From: Bradyrhizobium sp. 132
Lineage (GTDB): Bacteria; Pseudomonadota; Alphaproteobacteria; Rhizobiales; Xanthobacteraceae
NCBI RefSeq assembly: GCF_023074185.1
Contig: NZ_JADPKY010000018.1
Coordinates: 1 to 64,000 of the forward strand
DNA: 64,000 bases
Direction: 5' to 3'
How positions within the stretch are numbered: the stretch's first letter is position 1; each line of letters opens with the position of its first letter. A program made the translations under genes and the position numbers. Under the pieces are notes generated by a model that searched no databases, was not told the origin of the DNA, and worked only from the letters and a program-made list of their open reading frames with translations. Positions 35,574 through 46,427 of the stretch are shown piece after piece.

Positions 35574-37616
35574 ATGCGCTTCACGCCCCAATTCCTCGAC
35601 GAGCTGCGTGCCCGGCTTTCGGTCTCCGAAGTCGTGGGCAAGCGCGTCAAGCTGAAGAAGGCGGGGCGGGAGTGGAAGGGGTTGTCGCCGTTCCAGCAGG
35701 AGAAGTCGCCGTCGTTTTTCGTCAACGACCAGAAGGGTTTTTACCACGACTTCTCCTCCGGCAAGCACGGCGACATCATCAGCTTCGTGATGGAGACCGA
35801 CGGCCTGCCGTTTGCCGAGGCCGTGGAGCGGCTCGCCAACATGGCGGGCCTGCCGCTGCCGGCGGTGACGCCCGATGCTGCCAGGCACGAGCAGCGGCGG
35901 AAGTCGCTGCATGACGTGATGGATCTCGCGGCAAAGTTCTATGCCGAGACGCTGGCCTCACGTGTCGGCGCCAAGGGGCGCGGCTATCTCGCCGACCGTG
36001 CGATCTCGCCCGCGACGCAATTGCAGTTTCGGCTGGGCTATGCGTCACCCGATCGCTTTGCGCTGAAGGAGCATCTCGGCAAGCTCGGCGTCTCCGTCGA
36101 CGACATGGTCGAGGCAGGCATGCTGGTGGCCGGTGAAGACATCCCGGTGCCCTATGACCGCTTCCGCGATCGCGTGATGTTTCCGATCACGGATCTGCGC
36201 GGCCGCGTCATCGCCTTCGGCGGGCGCGCGCTGGAGAAGGACATTCCGGCCAAATACCTGAACTCGCCGGAGACGCCGCTCTTCCACAAGGGCGACAATC
36301 TCTACAACCACCAGACGGCGCGCAAAGCCACCCATGACGGCAGCGCCCTGGTCGTGGTCGAAGGCTATGTCGACGTCATCGCCATGGTTACTGCGGGCTT
36401 TGCCGGCAGCGTGGCGCCGCTCGGCACCGCGCTCACGGAAAACCAGCTCGCGCTGCTCTGGAAAATGGCGGACGAGCCGATCCTCTGCTTCGACGGCGAC
36501 CGCGCCGGCCAGAAGGCGGCTTATCGTGCGGCGGATCTTGCCTTGCCATTCCTCGCACCGGGCAAGAGCCTGCGGTTCGCGCTGCTGCCGGAAGGGCAGG
36601 ACCCCGACGATCTCGTGCGCTCCGGCGGCCGCGGCGCCATCGAGGAGGTGATCGCGGCGGCGCGTCCGCTCGCCGAGATGATCTGGTCGCGCGAGCTCGA
36701 AGGCGGCAATTTCGCAACGCCCGAGCGCCGCGCCGCGCTGGAAGCGCGCATCAAGGATCTCTCCAACGGCATCCGCGACGAGGTGGTGCGACGCTATTAT
36801 CGGCAGGATCTTGCCGAGCGGCTCCAGCGCGCCTTTGCCCCCGACGGCGGACGCGGCGGCTTTGGCGGCCGTGGCAATTTCCGCCCCGGCCCCGGCGGTC
36901 GCCAGTTCCAGCCCCGCGGTGGCGGAAGCGCGAATCGATTCGGCGGCCAGGGATTTGGTGGCCAAGGACTTGGCGGCCAAGGATTTGGTGGAGGCCGCCG
37001 AGGCCCGCCCGGTCCCATCCAGCTGCCCTCCGGGCCCTACCAGGCGGCGAGCGCCCAGCTGGCGGCAAGCCCGATCATGCGCAGCCAGCGCAGCGCCATC
37101 TCGCGCCGGGAAGCCCTGATCCTGCAGAGCCTGATCAACCACCCCTGGCTGCTGCACGACCATCTCGAAGAGGTCGCGGCCCTGGAATTCGCCCATCCCG
37201 AGGCCCATAAGCTCAGGGCCGGCATCATCGCCGCCTTTGCCAACGACCATCACCACTCGCCGGACCCCGGCGAGCAGGCCGAAAAGATGCGCGGCGACCT
37301 CGAGAAGGGCGGATTTTCGCAGGTTATTCAAAAGGTTGATGGCAGCATCACGACCGCGGCGGTGTGGGGCGCCCGCGAGGGCGCCGCACGGGACGACGTT
37401 CTCTCCACCTGGCATCAGCTGGTTGCCTTGCATCGGCAGTGGCATTCACTACTTAGAGAGCTGAAAGACGCCGAGCTGGCCTTGGGAGAGGATTCCAGCG
37501 AGGCCAGTATGGCGTGGCTGCGTGACGTCAAGGCTCGGATAGGCGAAGTCGACGGCACCGAAGCCCTGATCGAGGGTTTTGGCGAGCTGTCGGGCCGGTT
37601 CCAGAAGAGCGTGTGA
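35574..37616 (+). CDS. dnaG: DNA primase without zinc-binding residues
   Basis: The 680-residue protein begins MRFTPQFLDELRARLSVSEV and keeps the zinc-ribbon region outline, but all four metal ligands are replaced: SPFQ (38-41) stands for CPFH and YHDFSSG (57-63) for the HCFGCG pair. The catalytic core is intact, with TOPRIM blocks LVVVEGYVDVIAM and LCFDGDRAGQKAA. A Gly-rich linker (about residues 422-482) precedes the helicase-binding C-terminal domain. It makes RNA primers at the fork. The lost zinc site is a feature I know from other rhizobial DnaG proteins. rpoD follows 378 nt later. Confidence 0.95.
   Translation: MRFTPQFLDELRARLSVSEVVGKRVKLKKAGREWKGLSPFQQEKSPSFFVNDQKGFYHDFSSGKHGDIISFVMETDGLPFAEAVERLANMAGLPLPAVTPDAARHEQRRKSLHDVMDLAAKFYAETLASRVGAKGRGYLADRAISPATQLQFRLGYASPDRFALKEHLGKLGVSVDDMVEAGMLVAGEDIPVPYDRFRDRVMFPITDLRGRVIAFGGRALEKDIPAKYLNSPETPLFHKGDNLYNHQTARKATHDGSALVVVEGYVDVIAMVTAGFAGSVAPLGTALTENQLALLWKMADEPILCFDGDRAGQKAAYRAADLALPFLAPGKSLRFALLPEGQDPDDLVRSGGRGAIEEVIAAARPLAEMIWSRELEGGNFATPERRAALEARIKDLSNGIRDEVVRRYYRQDLAERLQRAFAPDGGRGGFGGRGNFRPGPGGRQFQPRGGGSANRFGGQGFGGQGLGGQGFGGGRRGPPGPIQLPSGPYQAASAQLAASPIMRSQRSAISRREALILQSLINHPWLLHDHLEEVAALEFAHPEAHKLRAGIIAAFANDHHHSPDPGEQAEKMRGDLEKGGFSQVIQKVDGSITTAAVWGAREGAARDDVLSTWHQLVALHRQWHSLLRELKDAELALGEDSSEASMAWLRDVKARIGEVDGTEALIEGFGELSGRFQKSV
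36939..36998 (+). repeat. 15-bp minisatellite inside dnaG
   Basis: Units of the type TTTGGTGGCCAAGGA repeat about four times, encoding FGGQG/LGGQG in the Gly-rich linker. Copy number is likely variable between strains because the repeats stay in frame. Confidence 0.8.
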
Positions 37617-37994
37617 TGAAAGAATCATGCGGACGGCCGCGGCCGGGACCGCTAAAAGACTCGCCAAATCCGAGGTTTGGCGGCAAAAACAGGGTTAATC
37701 GAGGCTTAACGGTCTTGTAGCACTTTGGCCACCAGGCGGCCGCAGGCAGAACAGACGCGTCAGGAATGAATCCGCGCAATTGCTGTTGGCACTACACCTG
37801 CATCCGCTGCGACAAAGAGGCTCTACGAAGCGTTAGGCAAATCCGGCGAGAGATAAGGTCGGGGGTGGCGAAAAGAGGTTCGCGCCGCCCTTTCCGTGTC
37901 GAGATCTGACGAAGCGAGAGCAGCGAGCAACAGGTTCAAGTGATTTCACGCGGGCGCGGCGAACGTCTGTGTGAAACGCGTTTAGGAGCAATGG
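37617..37994. other. dnaG-rpoD intergenic region
   Basis: There is no gene in 378 nt. It contains a small CCAAA/TTTGG hairpin at about 37663-37681, a CtrA-type site at 37695-37709 and the likely rpoD promoter and leader. A GGAGC ribosome site precedes the rpoD ATG. Confidence 0.6.
37695..37709. promoter_or_regulatory. Full CtrA-type binding site upstream of rpoD
   Basis: TTAATCGAGGCTTAAC fits the consensus TTAA-N7-TTAAC exactly. CtrA is the cell-cycle response regulator of alphaproteobacteria. The site is 286 nt before the rpoD start and 79 nt after the dnaG stop. Confidence 0.6.
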
Positions 37995-40145
<2,151 letters not shown>

Positions 40146-40191
40146 TTCAGGCGTGCCTGGACTCGATCCGGGCATCCATCCAAACGAAAAC

Positions 40192-40215
40192 GGCGGGCTG
40201 AGGCCCGCCATTTTT
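40192..40215 (+). terminator. rpoD terminator
   Basis: GGCGGGC (40192-40198) pairs with GCCCGCC (40203-40209) and is followed by ATTTTT, 46 nt past the stop. Confidence 0.85.
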
Positions 40216-40252
40216 GTTTGTGCCGATGCTCTAGGTGTCGCGCGAGCGGAGC

Positions 40253-40489
40253 CTATTTCTTCTTCGCCCCGACCCGCTCGAGGTTCTTGATCTCCAGCGC
40301 CGGGCGGCCGGATTTTTCGGCGATCTCGCGGTCCTGCTCCATGATGAAGGCGCGTGCGGGCTCGTCGCCGTCGAGGCCGCCCAGCAATTCGGCGGGCACG
40401 CGCCGGTTGGAGCGTTGAGAGCCGTCTTCATAGAAGACGTTGAAAAAGGCGAATTCGCCTTTGGGATTGGTTCCAGGTTTTTTGGCCAT
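40253..40489 (-). CDS. Small conserved hypothetical protein, 78 residues
   Basis: The product starts MAKKPGTNPKGEFAFFNVFY and ends RVGAKKK. The N-terminal part reads as one or two beta strands (EFAFFNVFYEDGSQRSNRRV), and the rest as a helix ending in basic residues. It has no signal or membrane span. I know it as a conserved rhizobial small protein of unknown function, often near rpoD. It converges on the rpoD terminator. Confidence 0.7.
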   Translation of the reverse strand: MAKKPGTNPKGEFAFFNVFYEDGSQRSNRRVPAELLGGLDGDEPARAFIMEQDREIAEKSGRPALEIKNLERVGAKKK

Positions 40490-41073
40490 GGCGGCTTGTC
40501 GTCGATCAGGACGCCGCAGTCAAATGGTGAATTGCCCGTATTCACGCGGAGCGGGGTGCCGCGCACGGATGAATTCGTTTTGCCGGCGGGGCGCCGGGCG
40601 CCCTCTTGCCGTCTGCCGAGACCCTTCCTCAATAAACGGCGGGCCGCTAAGCCCGCCGTTTATTTTTGGTCTTCAGTGTCGCCCGGGGCTGGCGGGGCGA
40701 CAACCTAGAATAGAAGGTTATAGGCTGCGCCATGCGATGGCAAGGCAAATCAGGGCGGCGTCGATGTCGCAGCCGGCGGATCAGACATGCGTCGGATTTC
40801 GACGTTCATGAGTTCCCAAACGAACTGCTTCGATGAGCAAATGAGTTTGTTCATCTATGCGCTGCCGCAACGCAGCTAGCGTTGTGTGCACTATGTAGAA
40901 AGCGCGTTGGCCTGCGCGTCTTCCCGTCGATGCGCAGACGTGGCGAGCGCATTTCATTTGTCGCAGCCAAGATGCGATCGGGTTCTGGCGAGGTTTGCCG
41001 CTTTGACGCGAATCCGGTTCCCGGGCATGATCGCGTGCCGCTTTCGCGTTCATTCTTCAAAGGATTTTCCGGT
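40490..41073. other. 584-nt region without a protein gene; holds an orphan terminator
   Basis: No credible coding sequence is seen. A strong hairpin with U5 at 40633-40667 faces plus-strand transcripts although the nearest plus-strand gene, rpoD, already ends in its own terminator at 40215. A plus-strand small RNA somewhere in 40500-40667 is possible. The right end holds the promoter of the lytic transglycosylase gene. Confidence 0.5.
40633..40667 (+). terminator. Strong terminator with no obvious upstream gene
   Basis: TAAACGGCGGG (40633-40643) pairs with CCCGCCGTTTA (40652-40662), followed by TTTTT. It can also work in reverse but with a weaker U-run. Confidence 0.8.
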
Positions 41074-41880
41074 ATGTCGAGACCCGCTTTGGCCATCGCC
41101 TTCATTGCCTGTCTGGCCAGCGGATCGGCCCACGCCGCGCGCTGCGGCGGCGACTTCAACAGCTTTGTCGCCAGCATGACCGCGGAAGCGCAAGGCGCCG
41201 GCGTCTCGGCGGGCGTGACCAGCGCGGCGCTCAGCGGGGTGGCCCAGGATGGCGCGGTGCTCGCCTTCGACCGGCGCCAGCGCTACACCTTCAACAAGAG
41301 TTTCGAGCAGTATGTCTCGACCCGGGTCGGCCCCGGCCGCATCAATGGCGGCAAGGCGATGTTGCAGCGCCATGCCGCGCTGCTCTCGCGCATCGAGCAG
41401 CAATTCGGCGTGCCCCGCTATATCCTGGTCGCGATCTGGGGCTTGGAAAGCGATTTCGGCAAGGGCGACATCGGCAAGCTGCCCGTGATCCGCACGCTGG
41501 CGACGCTCGCGCATGACTGCCGCCGCACGGATCTGTTTCAGGGCGAGCTGCTTGCGGCGCTGAAGATCGTGCAGCGCGGCGACCTGCCGCTGCGCGACCT
41601 GATCGGCGCCTATGCCGGCGAGATAGGCCAGACCCAATTCCTGCCGTCCTCCTACATCAAATACGGCGTCGATTTCGACGGCGACGGCCACGTCGATCTC
41701 CGCCACAGCGTCCCCGACGTGCTCGCGTCGACCGCGAACCTGCTCCACACCAGCGGCTTCAAGATGGGCCAGCCCTACGGCGAAGGCACCGCAAATTTCG
41801 AGGCGATGCGCGAATGGAACAGGGCGGTGATCTATCGCAAGACGATCGGGTATTTTGCCGATCGGCTGGCGGGGCAGTGA
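41074..41880 (+). CDS. Periplasmic lytic murein transglycosylase (MltB-like)
   Basis: The 268-residue protein has a signal peptide cleaved after SAHA and a lysozyme-like domain with the catalytic Glu at 125 in AIWGLESDFGKGD. IGQTQFLPSSYIKYGVDFDG is the second family block. It cleaves peptidoglycan glycan strands to 1,6-anhydro ends. The ATG at 41074 has AAAGGA upstream and opens directly on the signal peptide; longer in-frame starts are not supported. It is smaller than E. coli MltB and not a lipoprotein. Confidence 0.88.
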   Translation: MSRPALAIAFIACLASGSAHAARCGGDFNSFVASMTAEAQGAGVSAGVTSAALSGVAQDGAVLAFDRRQRYTFNKSFEQYVSTRVGPGRINGGKAMLQRHAALLSRIEQQFGVPRYILVAIWGLESDFGKGDIGKLPVIRTLATLAHDCRRTDLFQGELLAALKIVQRGDLPLRDLIGAYAGEIGQTQFLPSSYIKYGVDFDGDGHVDLRHSVPDVLASTANLLHTSGFKMGQPYGEGTANFEAMREWNRAVIYRKTIGYFADRLAGQ

Positions 41881-41943
41881 GGGGCGTGATGTCTCTCCGC
41901 CTTCGCCGGGACGACGTTGAAAGTGATGCGGCGGACCACACGG

Positions 41944-42774
41944 CTAGCTCCCCTTCGCCATCCTCTCCAGCTTGCGCTGCAACGGCGCCCAGTACGTCCC
42001 CGGACGGAAGCGCTGCAACAGATCCATGAAGCGGGCGTCGTTGCCGATCAGGATACGCGGCTCGTTTCTCTCGATGCCCTTGATGATGCGCAGCGCGGCG
42101 TCCTTCGGCGTGGTCTTTGCCGCGTTCTCGAACCGCTCGATCGATTGCGACCGACGCGCGTTGTCGGTGACGCCGACCCCGGTGCGCGAATTGCGCGCGA
42201 TGGCGGTGGCGACGCCGCCGGGGTGCACGACCGACAACCTCACAGGGCTGCCCGCCATCGCAAGCTCGTGCCGCACGCTCTCGGAAAAGCCGCGCACCGC
42301 GAATTTCGCCGCGGCATAAGCCGACTGTCCCGGCGGCGCGATGATGCCGAAGATCGAGGACAGGTTGACGATGTGGGCCTCGCCCATCGTCTTCAGATGC
42401 GGCAGGAAGGCGCGCGTGCCGTGCACCACGCCCCAGAAATTGATGTCGAACAGCCAGTCCATCTGCGCCTGGTCGATCTCCTCGAACGAGCCCATCAGCG
42501 CCACGCCGGCATTGTTGACAACGATGCCGAGCGCGGGATGCGTTGTTGCCGCCTCGCTCGCGAACCGCGCGATGTCGTCGGGCTCGCCGACGTCGACGCG
42601 GTGCAGGCTGACCTTGCATGCGGCTCCGATCTCGGCCGCGAGCGTCTTCAGCCCGGCCTCGTCGCGATCGGCGAGCGCGAGATCGCAGCCGCGCCGCGCA
42701 AGCTCGATCGCCAGCGCGCGGCCGATGCCGCTGGCCGCTCCCGTGATGGCGGCGGCGCCGCGAATCGCAGTCAT
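41944..42774 (-). CDS. Short-chain dehydrogenase/reductase
   Basis: The 276-residue protein has the Rossmann motif TGAASGIGRA (11-20), the NNAG of VVNNAGVALMG and the catalytic Ser and YxxxK in NLSSIFG and SAYAAAKFAVRGF. It is a classical NAD(P)-dependent SDR. The substrate is unknown; the long C-terminal part with PRILIGNDARFMDLLQRF is typical of a group acting on lipophilic alcohols. The gene is alone on its strand. Confidence 0.88.
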   Translation of the reverse strand: MTAIRGAAAITGAASGIGRALAIELARRGCDLALADRDEAGLKTLAAEIGAACKVSLHRVDVGEPDDIARFASEAATTHPALGIVVNNAGVALMGSFEEIDQAQMDWLFDINFWGVVHGTRAFLPHLKTMGEAHIVNLSSIFGIIAPPGQSAYAAAKFAVRGFSESVRHELAMAGSPVRLSVVHPGGVATAIARNSRTGVGVTDNARRSQSIERFENAAKTTPKDAALRIIKGIERNEPRILIGNDARFMDLLQRFRPGTYWAPLQRKLERMAKGS

Positions 42775-42905
42775 GAATCCCCAATCAAGCCCCTCGTGCG
42801 GAACTATGATTTACATTTTTTCATAATGGAACTGAACCGCATGGCTGTTCCCACCTTAACCTACGTTACTTGATAGAGACAGACAGGCAGCATTGGGAGC
42901 CGCCA

Positions 42906-43280
42906 ATGGGACAAGCAAAGCCATTTCGAGCAACCGCACTGATTGTGGAAGACGACCTCATGCAGAGGGAGATGCTCAGTCTTCTTCTCGAAGAAAGCGG
43001 CTACGACGTCATTCAATGCGAGAGCGCCGAAGCAGCCGAGCTTGTGCTCGACAAGAGCGCCGGCGCGCTCTGCTTGATGATGACCGACGTCCAGCTTGCC
43101 GGCCGCATGAACGGGGTCGAGCTCGCGCACGTCGCCAAGGACCGAAATCCGAAGCTCGACATCGTCGTCACCTCCGGCCGCCCCTTGATGCAGCCCTTGC
43201 CGAACGGCGCAAAGTTCTGGGCCAAGCCATGGGCGCCGCTGGACGTGCTCCGCGAGGCCGAGCTCGCGCAGCTGTCCTGA
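42906..43280 (+). CDS. Single-domain response regulator
   Basis: The 124-residue protein is a lone receiver domain: acidic pocket EDD at 15-17, phospho-Asp 61 (MMTDVQLAG), a Ser in place of the switch Thr (VTSGRP) and Lys 107 (FWAKPW). It has no output domain and must act on another protein. GGGAG precedes the ATG at 42906 by 6 nt. No histidine kinase is adjacent. The upstream non-coding part is A+T-rich near 42810-42835. Confidence 0.85.
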   Translation: MGQAKPFRATALIVEDDLMQREMLSLLLEESGYDVIQCESAEAAELVLDKSAGALCLMMTDVQLAGRMNGVELAHVAKDRNPKLDIVVTSGRPLMQPLPNGAKFWAKPWAPLDVLREAELAQLS

Positions 43281-43335
43281 CGGCGATCCCGCGGGCCGGC
43301 TTTCTTGCCCCGAGATGCGGTGATAAGGTCTGTGC

Positions 43336-43947
43336 ATGACCTTGTCTTTCCTGCTGACCTCGCTGATCGTGGTCGCCTCGCCCGGTACCGGCGTGCTCTA
43401 CACGCTGGCCGCCGCGCTGACACGCGGCTCGCGCGCGAGCATCGCGGCCGCCTTCGGCTGCACGCTCGGAATCGTGCCGCACATGATTGCCGCGATGCTG
43501 GGGCTCGCCGCCGTGCTCCACACCAGCGCGCTCGCCTTCGCCGCGCTGAAATGGTGCGGCGTCGCCTATCTGCTCTATATGTCCTGGCAGGCGCTACGCG
43601 AGACCGGCGCGCTGGCGGTCGACGGCCAAATTCGCGAGCGTTCGGTTGGCCGTGTGATCGTGACCGGCTTCCTGATCAACATCCTCAATCCAAAGCTGTC
43701 GATCTTTTTCCTCGCCTTCCTGCCGCAGTTCATCGCGGCGGACGAGGGTCATGTGCTGGCGCAGATGCTGGAATTGAGCGGTGCCTTCATGGCGATGACG
43801 TTTGCCGTGTTCGTGGTCTACGGCCTCTGCGCAGCCTGGGTGCGCGAGCGCGTCATCTCCCGTCCGCGCGTCATGGCCTGGCTGCGGCGGAGTTTTGCCG
43901 CCGGCTTCGCCGCACTTGGGGCCAAGCTCGCGTTCGCCGAGCGGTAG
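43336..43947 (+). CDS. LysE/RhtB-family exporter
   Basis: The 203-residue membrane protein begins MTLSFLLTSLIVVASPGTGV, with the family's proline-glycine loop after the first span, and contains GFLINILNPKLSIFFLAFLP in the middle. It is the second LysE-type exporter of the window and is not closely similar to the one at 31061. The substrate is unknown. A ribosome site is not obvious before the ATG. It starts 55 nt after the response regulator. Confidence 0.87.
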   Translation: MTLSFLLTSLIVVASPGTGVLYTLAAALTRGSRASIAAAFGCTLGIVPHMIAAMLGLAAVLHTSALAFAALKWCGVAYLLYMSWQALRETGALAVDGQIRERSVGRVIVTGFLINILNPKLSIFFLAFLPQFIAADEGHVLAQMLELSGAFMAMTFAVFVVYGLCAAWVRERVISRPRVMAWLRRSFAAGFAALGAKLAFAER

Positions 43948-43962
43948 TTTTCTTCACCCCAT

Positions 43963-43985
43963 AAAAAAGCGGGCCTCGCGCCCGC
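43963..43985 (-). terminator. Terminator of the poly-lysine microprotein gene
   Basis: On the minus strand GCGGGC/GCCCGC forms a hairpin followed by six U. A further GC-rich hairpin (about 44012-44040) lies between it and the small gene. This gives the 23-codon gene its own end. Confidence 0.65.
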
Positions 43986-44058
43986 CGCCTTCAATCTCTC
44001 GCCTCTGCCGAAGCCCGGGCGGAGCGAACTCCACCCGGGCAAAAAATAAGAAGCCTCG

Positions 44059-44130
44059 TTACTTCTTCTTCGCTGCCTTCTTGGCCTTCTTCTTTGTCGC
44101 CTTCTTCGCCTTCTTCGCTTTCTTAGCCAT
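44059..44130 (-). CDS. 23-residue Lys/Ala microprotein
   Basis: The ATG at 44130 has GAAGAGGA upstream. The product is MAKKAKKAKKATKKK and then AKKAAKKK: fifteen lysines in 23 residues with regular AKK repeats, like a histone H1 tail. It can coat DNA, RNA or another anion. An own ribosome site and an own terminator on the same strand argue for a real gene rather than a simple repeat. It is not part of a longer frame. I cannot name a family. Confidence 0.6.
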   Translation of the reverse strand: MAKKAKKAKKATKKKAKKAAKKK

Positions 44131-44535
44131 AGGATCCTCTTCAGGGTTAATGGTGAAACGCGACACGAGGGATGCTCGGCGGAGGGCCAGCCTCGCAACA
44201 TCCTCGACCACAAGCTCAGCAGATTCGCGCCCATATGCCCCGCGCTGTCACATCCGTGTCATTGCGTTATCCACAGCTCAGATGCATTTCCGGGCGCTTT
44301 TGGTTCTTGAATCCGCATCGCGGCGTCGGAGCATCATCGCGGCCGACATGCCTAACGATCCGACAACCGCGCCGGCCGTTCATGAATCCAAAACCAAAGG
44401 CATGCTTTTAAAGTTCGCAGTGAGACTCCGTTAAGCGCGACGGCCGCATTGTTGCCCGCAAGAAAACGGGGACGGGGTCATGGACGGACGGCTGCCAGGG
44501 ACGGAAGGCACGACGCAGCGCGTGCGGCACGCGCC
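44131..44535. other. Intergenic region with a single DnaA box
   Basis: No gene is seen in 405 nt. TTATCCACA, a perfect DnaA-box sequence, lies at 44267-44275; no second box or A+T-rich unwinding element is near, so this is not an origin. The region holds the promoters of the microprotein (minus) and of the diguanylate cyclase (plus). Confidence 0.5.
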
Positions 44536-45747
44536 ATGCTGAACGTGCCGACACTCTGGACGGTGTTCGTCGTCAACTTTCTGGCGCTCGGCCTGATCTG
44601 GGCCTATGTGACGCGCTCTTATCCGAAATTCGCAGCCGCGCGGTTCTGGATGGCATCGTCCTTCATCGGTGCGACCGGCGCGATGACGGCCCTGATCCGC
44701 CTGTTCATCGCATCTCCACTGCCACTTCTGCTTGGCGCGGCCGGCGTCATCGCGGCGAGCTGCCTTGCCGCCATGGGCATCCAACGCTTCTATCACCGGC
44801 CGGTCTCGTGGCGCATGATGACCGCGGCGGGAGCGCTGAGCCTCGCCGGCGTCGTGTTCTTCATGGTCGGCTTCGAGCACATGCCGCTGCGCATGCTCTG
44901 CTACACGCTCGGTCAGGGCCTGCCGCTGGTGCTGTCGCTGCGTCTGTTGCTGGCGCCGCCGGAAGGCCGCGTCAGCCCGGGCGCCCGGTTGTCCGGCATC
45001 GTCATCCTCGTCATTATCGCGATCCTCGCGGTCCGCACGGCGGGCAATCTGCTCGGCGGCGATTTCTCGGCGAGCGCCGGCGGCCAGGCTCATGCGGTCA
45101 TGGTGCTGGGGCTGCTGTTCCTGTCGATGACGCTCAATTTCGGCTTCCTGCTGATGGCGATGGACCGCCTGCGCAACGAGGTGGCCGACCTCGCGCTGCT
45201 CGACGATCTCACCGGTGTCGCCAACCGGCGGCATCTGTTGCAGCGGCTGGGTGAAGAATGCGCCCGCTCGGAGCGCAGCAGCGAGCCGTTCTCGCTGCTG
45301 GTGATCGATCTCGACGGCTTCAAGACCATCAACGACACCCATGGCCATGCCGCGGGCGATGCCTGCCTGCAGCATTTCACCCTGATGGCGCAAACGCGGC
45401 TGCGGCCGGGCGACATGCTCGCCCGCACTGGCGGCGACGAATTCTGCGTCGTGCTGCCGTCGTCGTCCTTGCGCGAGGCGGCCGCGATCGCCCGCCGCGT
45501 GCTCGAGGTCTGTCGTCAGGATGCCGTCAGCTGCACCGGGGGCGACATTCCGATCGCGATCTCGATCGGGCTGGCGCAGTGGGATCGCGGCATCGGCCAA
45601 TTTCCGGACCGCCTGATCGCGCATGCCGACCACGCGCTCTATGCGGCCAAGAAGAACGGCAAAAACGACTTTGCCGTCTACGAGCCGGCGCCGCCGCTCC
45701 TGCCTGAGCCGATCGGTCCAGGCGAGGCCTTGCGCAAATTCGCGTAA
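44536..45747 (+). CDS. Membrane-bound diguanylate cyclase (GGDEF)
   Basis: The 403-residue protein has about six or seven N-terminal membrane spans (residues 5-210) and a C-terminal GGDEF domain. The active site GGDEF lies at 299-303 and an inhibitory RxxD site (RPGD, 290-293) is five residues before it, so feedback by cyclic di-GMP is expected. It makes cyclic di-GMP from GTP and probably senses a membrane or periplasmic cue. I chose the ATG at 44536, directly before the first span. The amidase gene follows after 10 nt. Confidence 0.9.
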   Translation: MLNVPTLWTVFVVNFLALGLIWAYVTRSYPKFAAARFWMASSFIGATGAMTALIRLFIASPLPLLLGAAGVIAASCLAAMGIQRFYHRPVSWRMMTAAGALSLAGVVFFMVGFEHMPLRMLCYTLGQGLPLVLSLRLLLAPPEGRVSPGARLSGIVILVIIAILAVRTAGNLLGGDFSASAGGQAHAVMVLGLLFLSMTLNFGFLLMAMDRLRNEVADLALLDDLTGVANRRHLLQRLGEECARSERSSEPFSLLVIDLDGFKTINDTHGHAAGDACLQHFTLMAQTRLRPGDMLARTGGDEFCVVLPSSSLREAAAIARRVLEVCRQDAVSCTGGDIPIAISIGLAQWDRGIGQFPDRLIAHADHALYAAKKNGKNDFAVYEPAPPLLPEPIGPGEALRKFA

Positions 45748-45757
45748 GGGCGTGCTA

Positions 45758-46423
45758 ATGTCTGGTCCGCATTGGACCCGCACGATGATCTCCCGCCTGC
45801 TCGCGGCCGTATTCGCCGCTCTCATTCTGATCGCGCCCGCAGACGCAACCGACGCCGAGCTGGCCAAACTCGCGCGCGCCTCCGGCACGCCCGACATTCC
45901 CGGCCTGAAAATCGTGTGGCTGGCGCCATGGGGCGATGTCGGTAACGCAAGACCATGGCGCAACATCATCGTGCACCAGACCGAGGGGCCGGCGGGCTCG
46001 GCCCGCGGCGGCGCCGAGGCGCAATCGAAGAATCCCACGCGTCGCGGCGTCACATTGTGGGTCGAAACCGATGGCACGGTCTATTGGGCGGTGGCGGAGA
46101 ATCTGGTGCCGACCCATGGCGACGGCGCCAACCGCAACGACAACAAGTACATCGACAACAAGCCGACCTATCGCCAGGTGGTGCGCGACAATTCGATCGG
46201 CGTCGAGTTCGCCGGCAACTATCCCGACGTCACGACCGGCCCGACCGCGGCGCAGGTCGCCGCGTGGAAGATCCTCGTCCAAATCCTGCGCGCGCGCTAC
46301 GGCATTCCGCTCGACCACGTCTATGCGCACAACTGGATCGACTACAAGGACGCGCGCTATTGCGAAGGCTGCTGGCTCGCGACGCTGGCGAGGACTTGGG
46401 GGAAAGAATTTAGGGGCGAGTGA
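45758..46423 (+). CDS. Exported N-acetylmuramoyl-L-alanine amidase (amidase_2 fold)
   Basis: The 221-residue protein has a signal segment (MISRLLAAVFAALILIAPAD) and a PGRP-like amidase fold with the first Zn-ligand His near 73 (NIIVHQTEGP) and a second block DHVYAHNWIDYKDARY. It cuts the bond between muramic acid and the stem peptide. The start at 45758 follows AAGGG; a later ATG (45785) lies at the signal peptide itself and is possible. It may be co-transcribed with the diguanylate cyclase. Confidence 0.82.
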   Translation: MSGPHWTRTMISRLLAAVFAALILIAPADATDAELAKLARASGTPDIPGLKIVWLAPWGDVGNARPWRNIIVHQTEGPAGSARGGAEAQSKNPTRRGVTLWVETDGTVYWAVAENLVPTHGDGANRNDNKYIDNKPTYRQVVRDNSIGVEFAGNYPDVTTGPTAAQVAAWKILVQILRARYGIPLDHVYAHNWIDYKDARYCEGCWLATLARTWGKEFRGE

Positions 46424-46427
46424 CGAG

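Noticed and set aside
44267-44275. DnaA box as a sign of a replication origin
   Set aside because: Only one box is seen, with no unwinding element and no origin-linked gene nearby.
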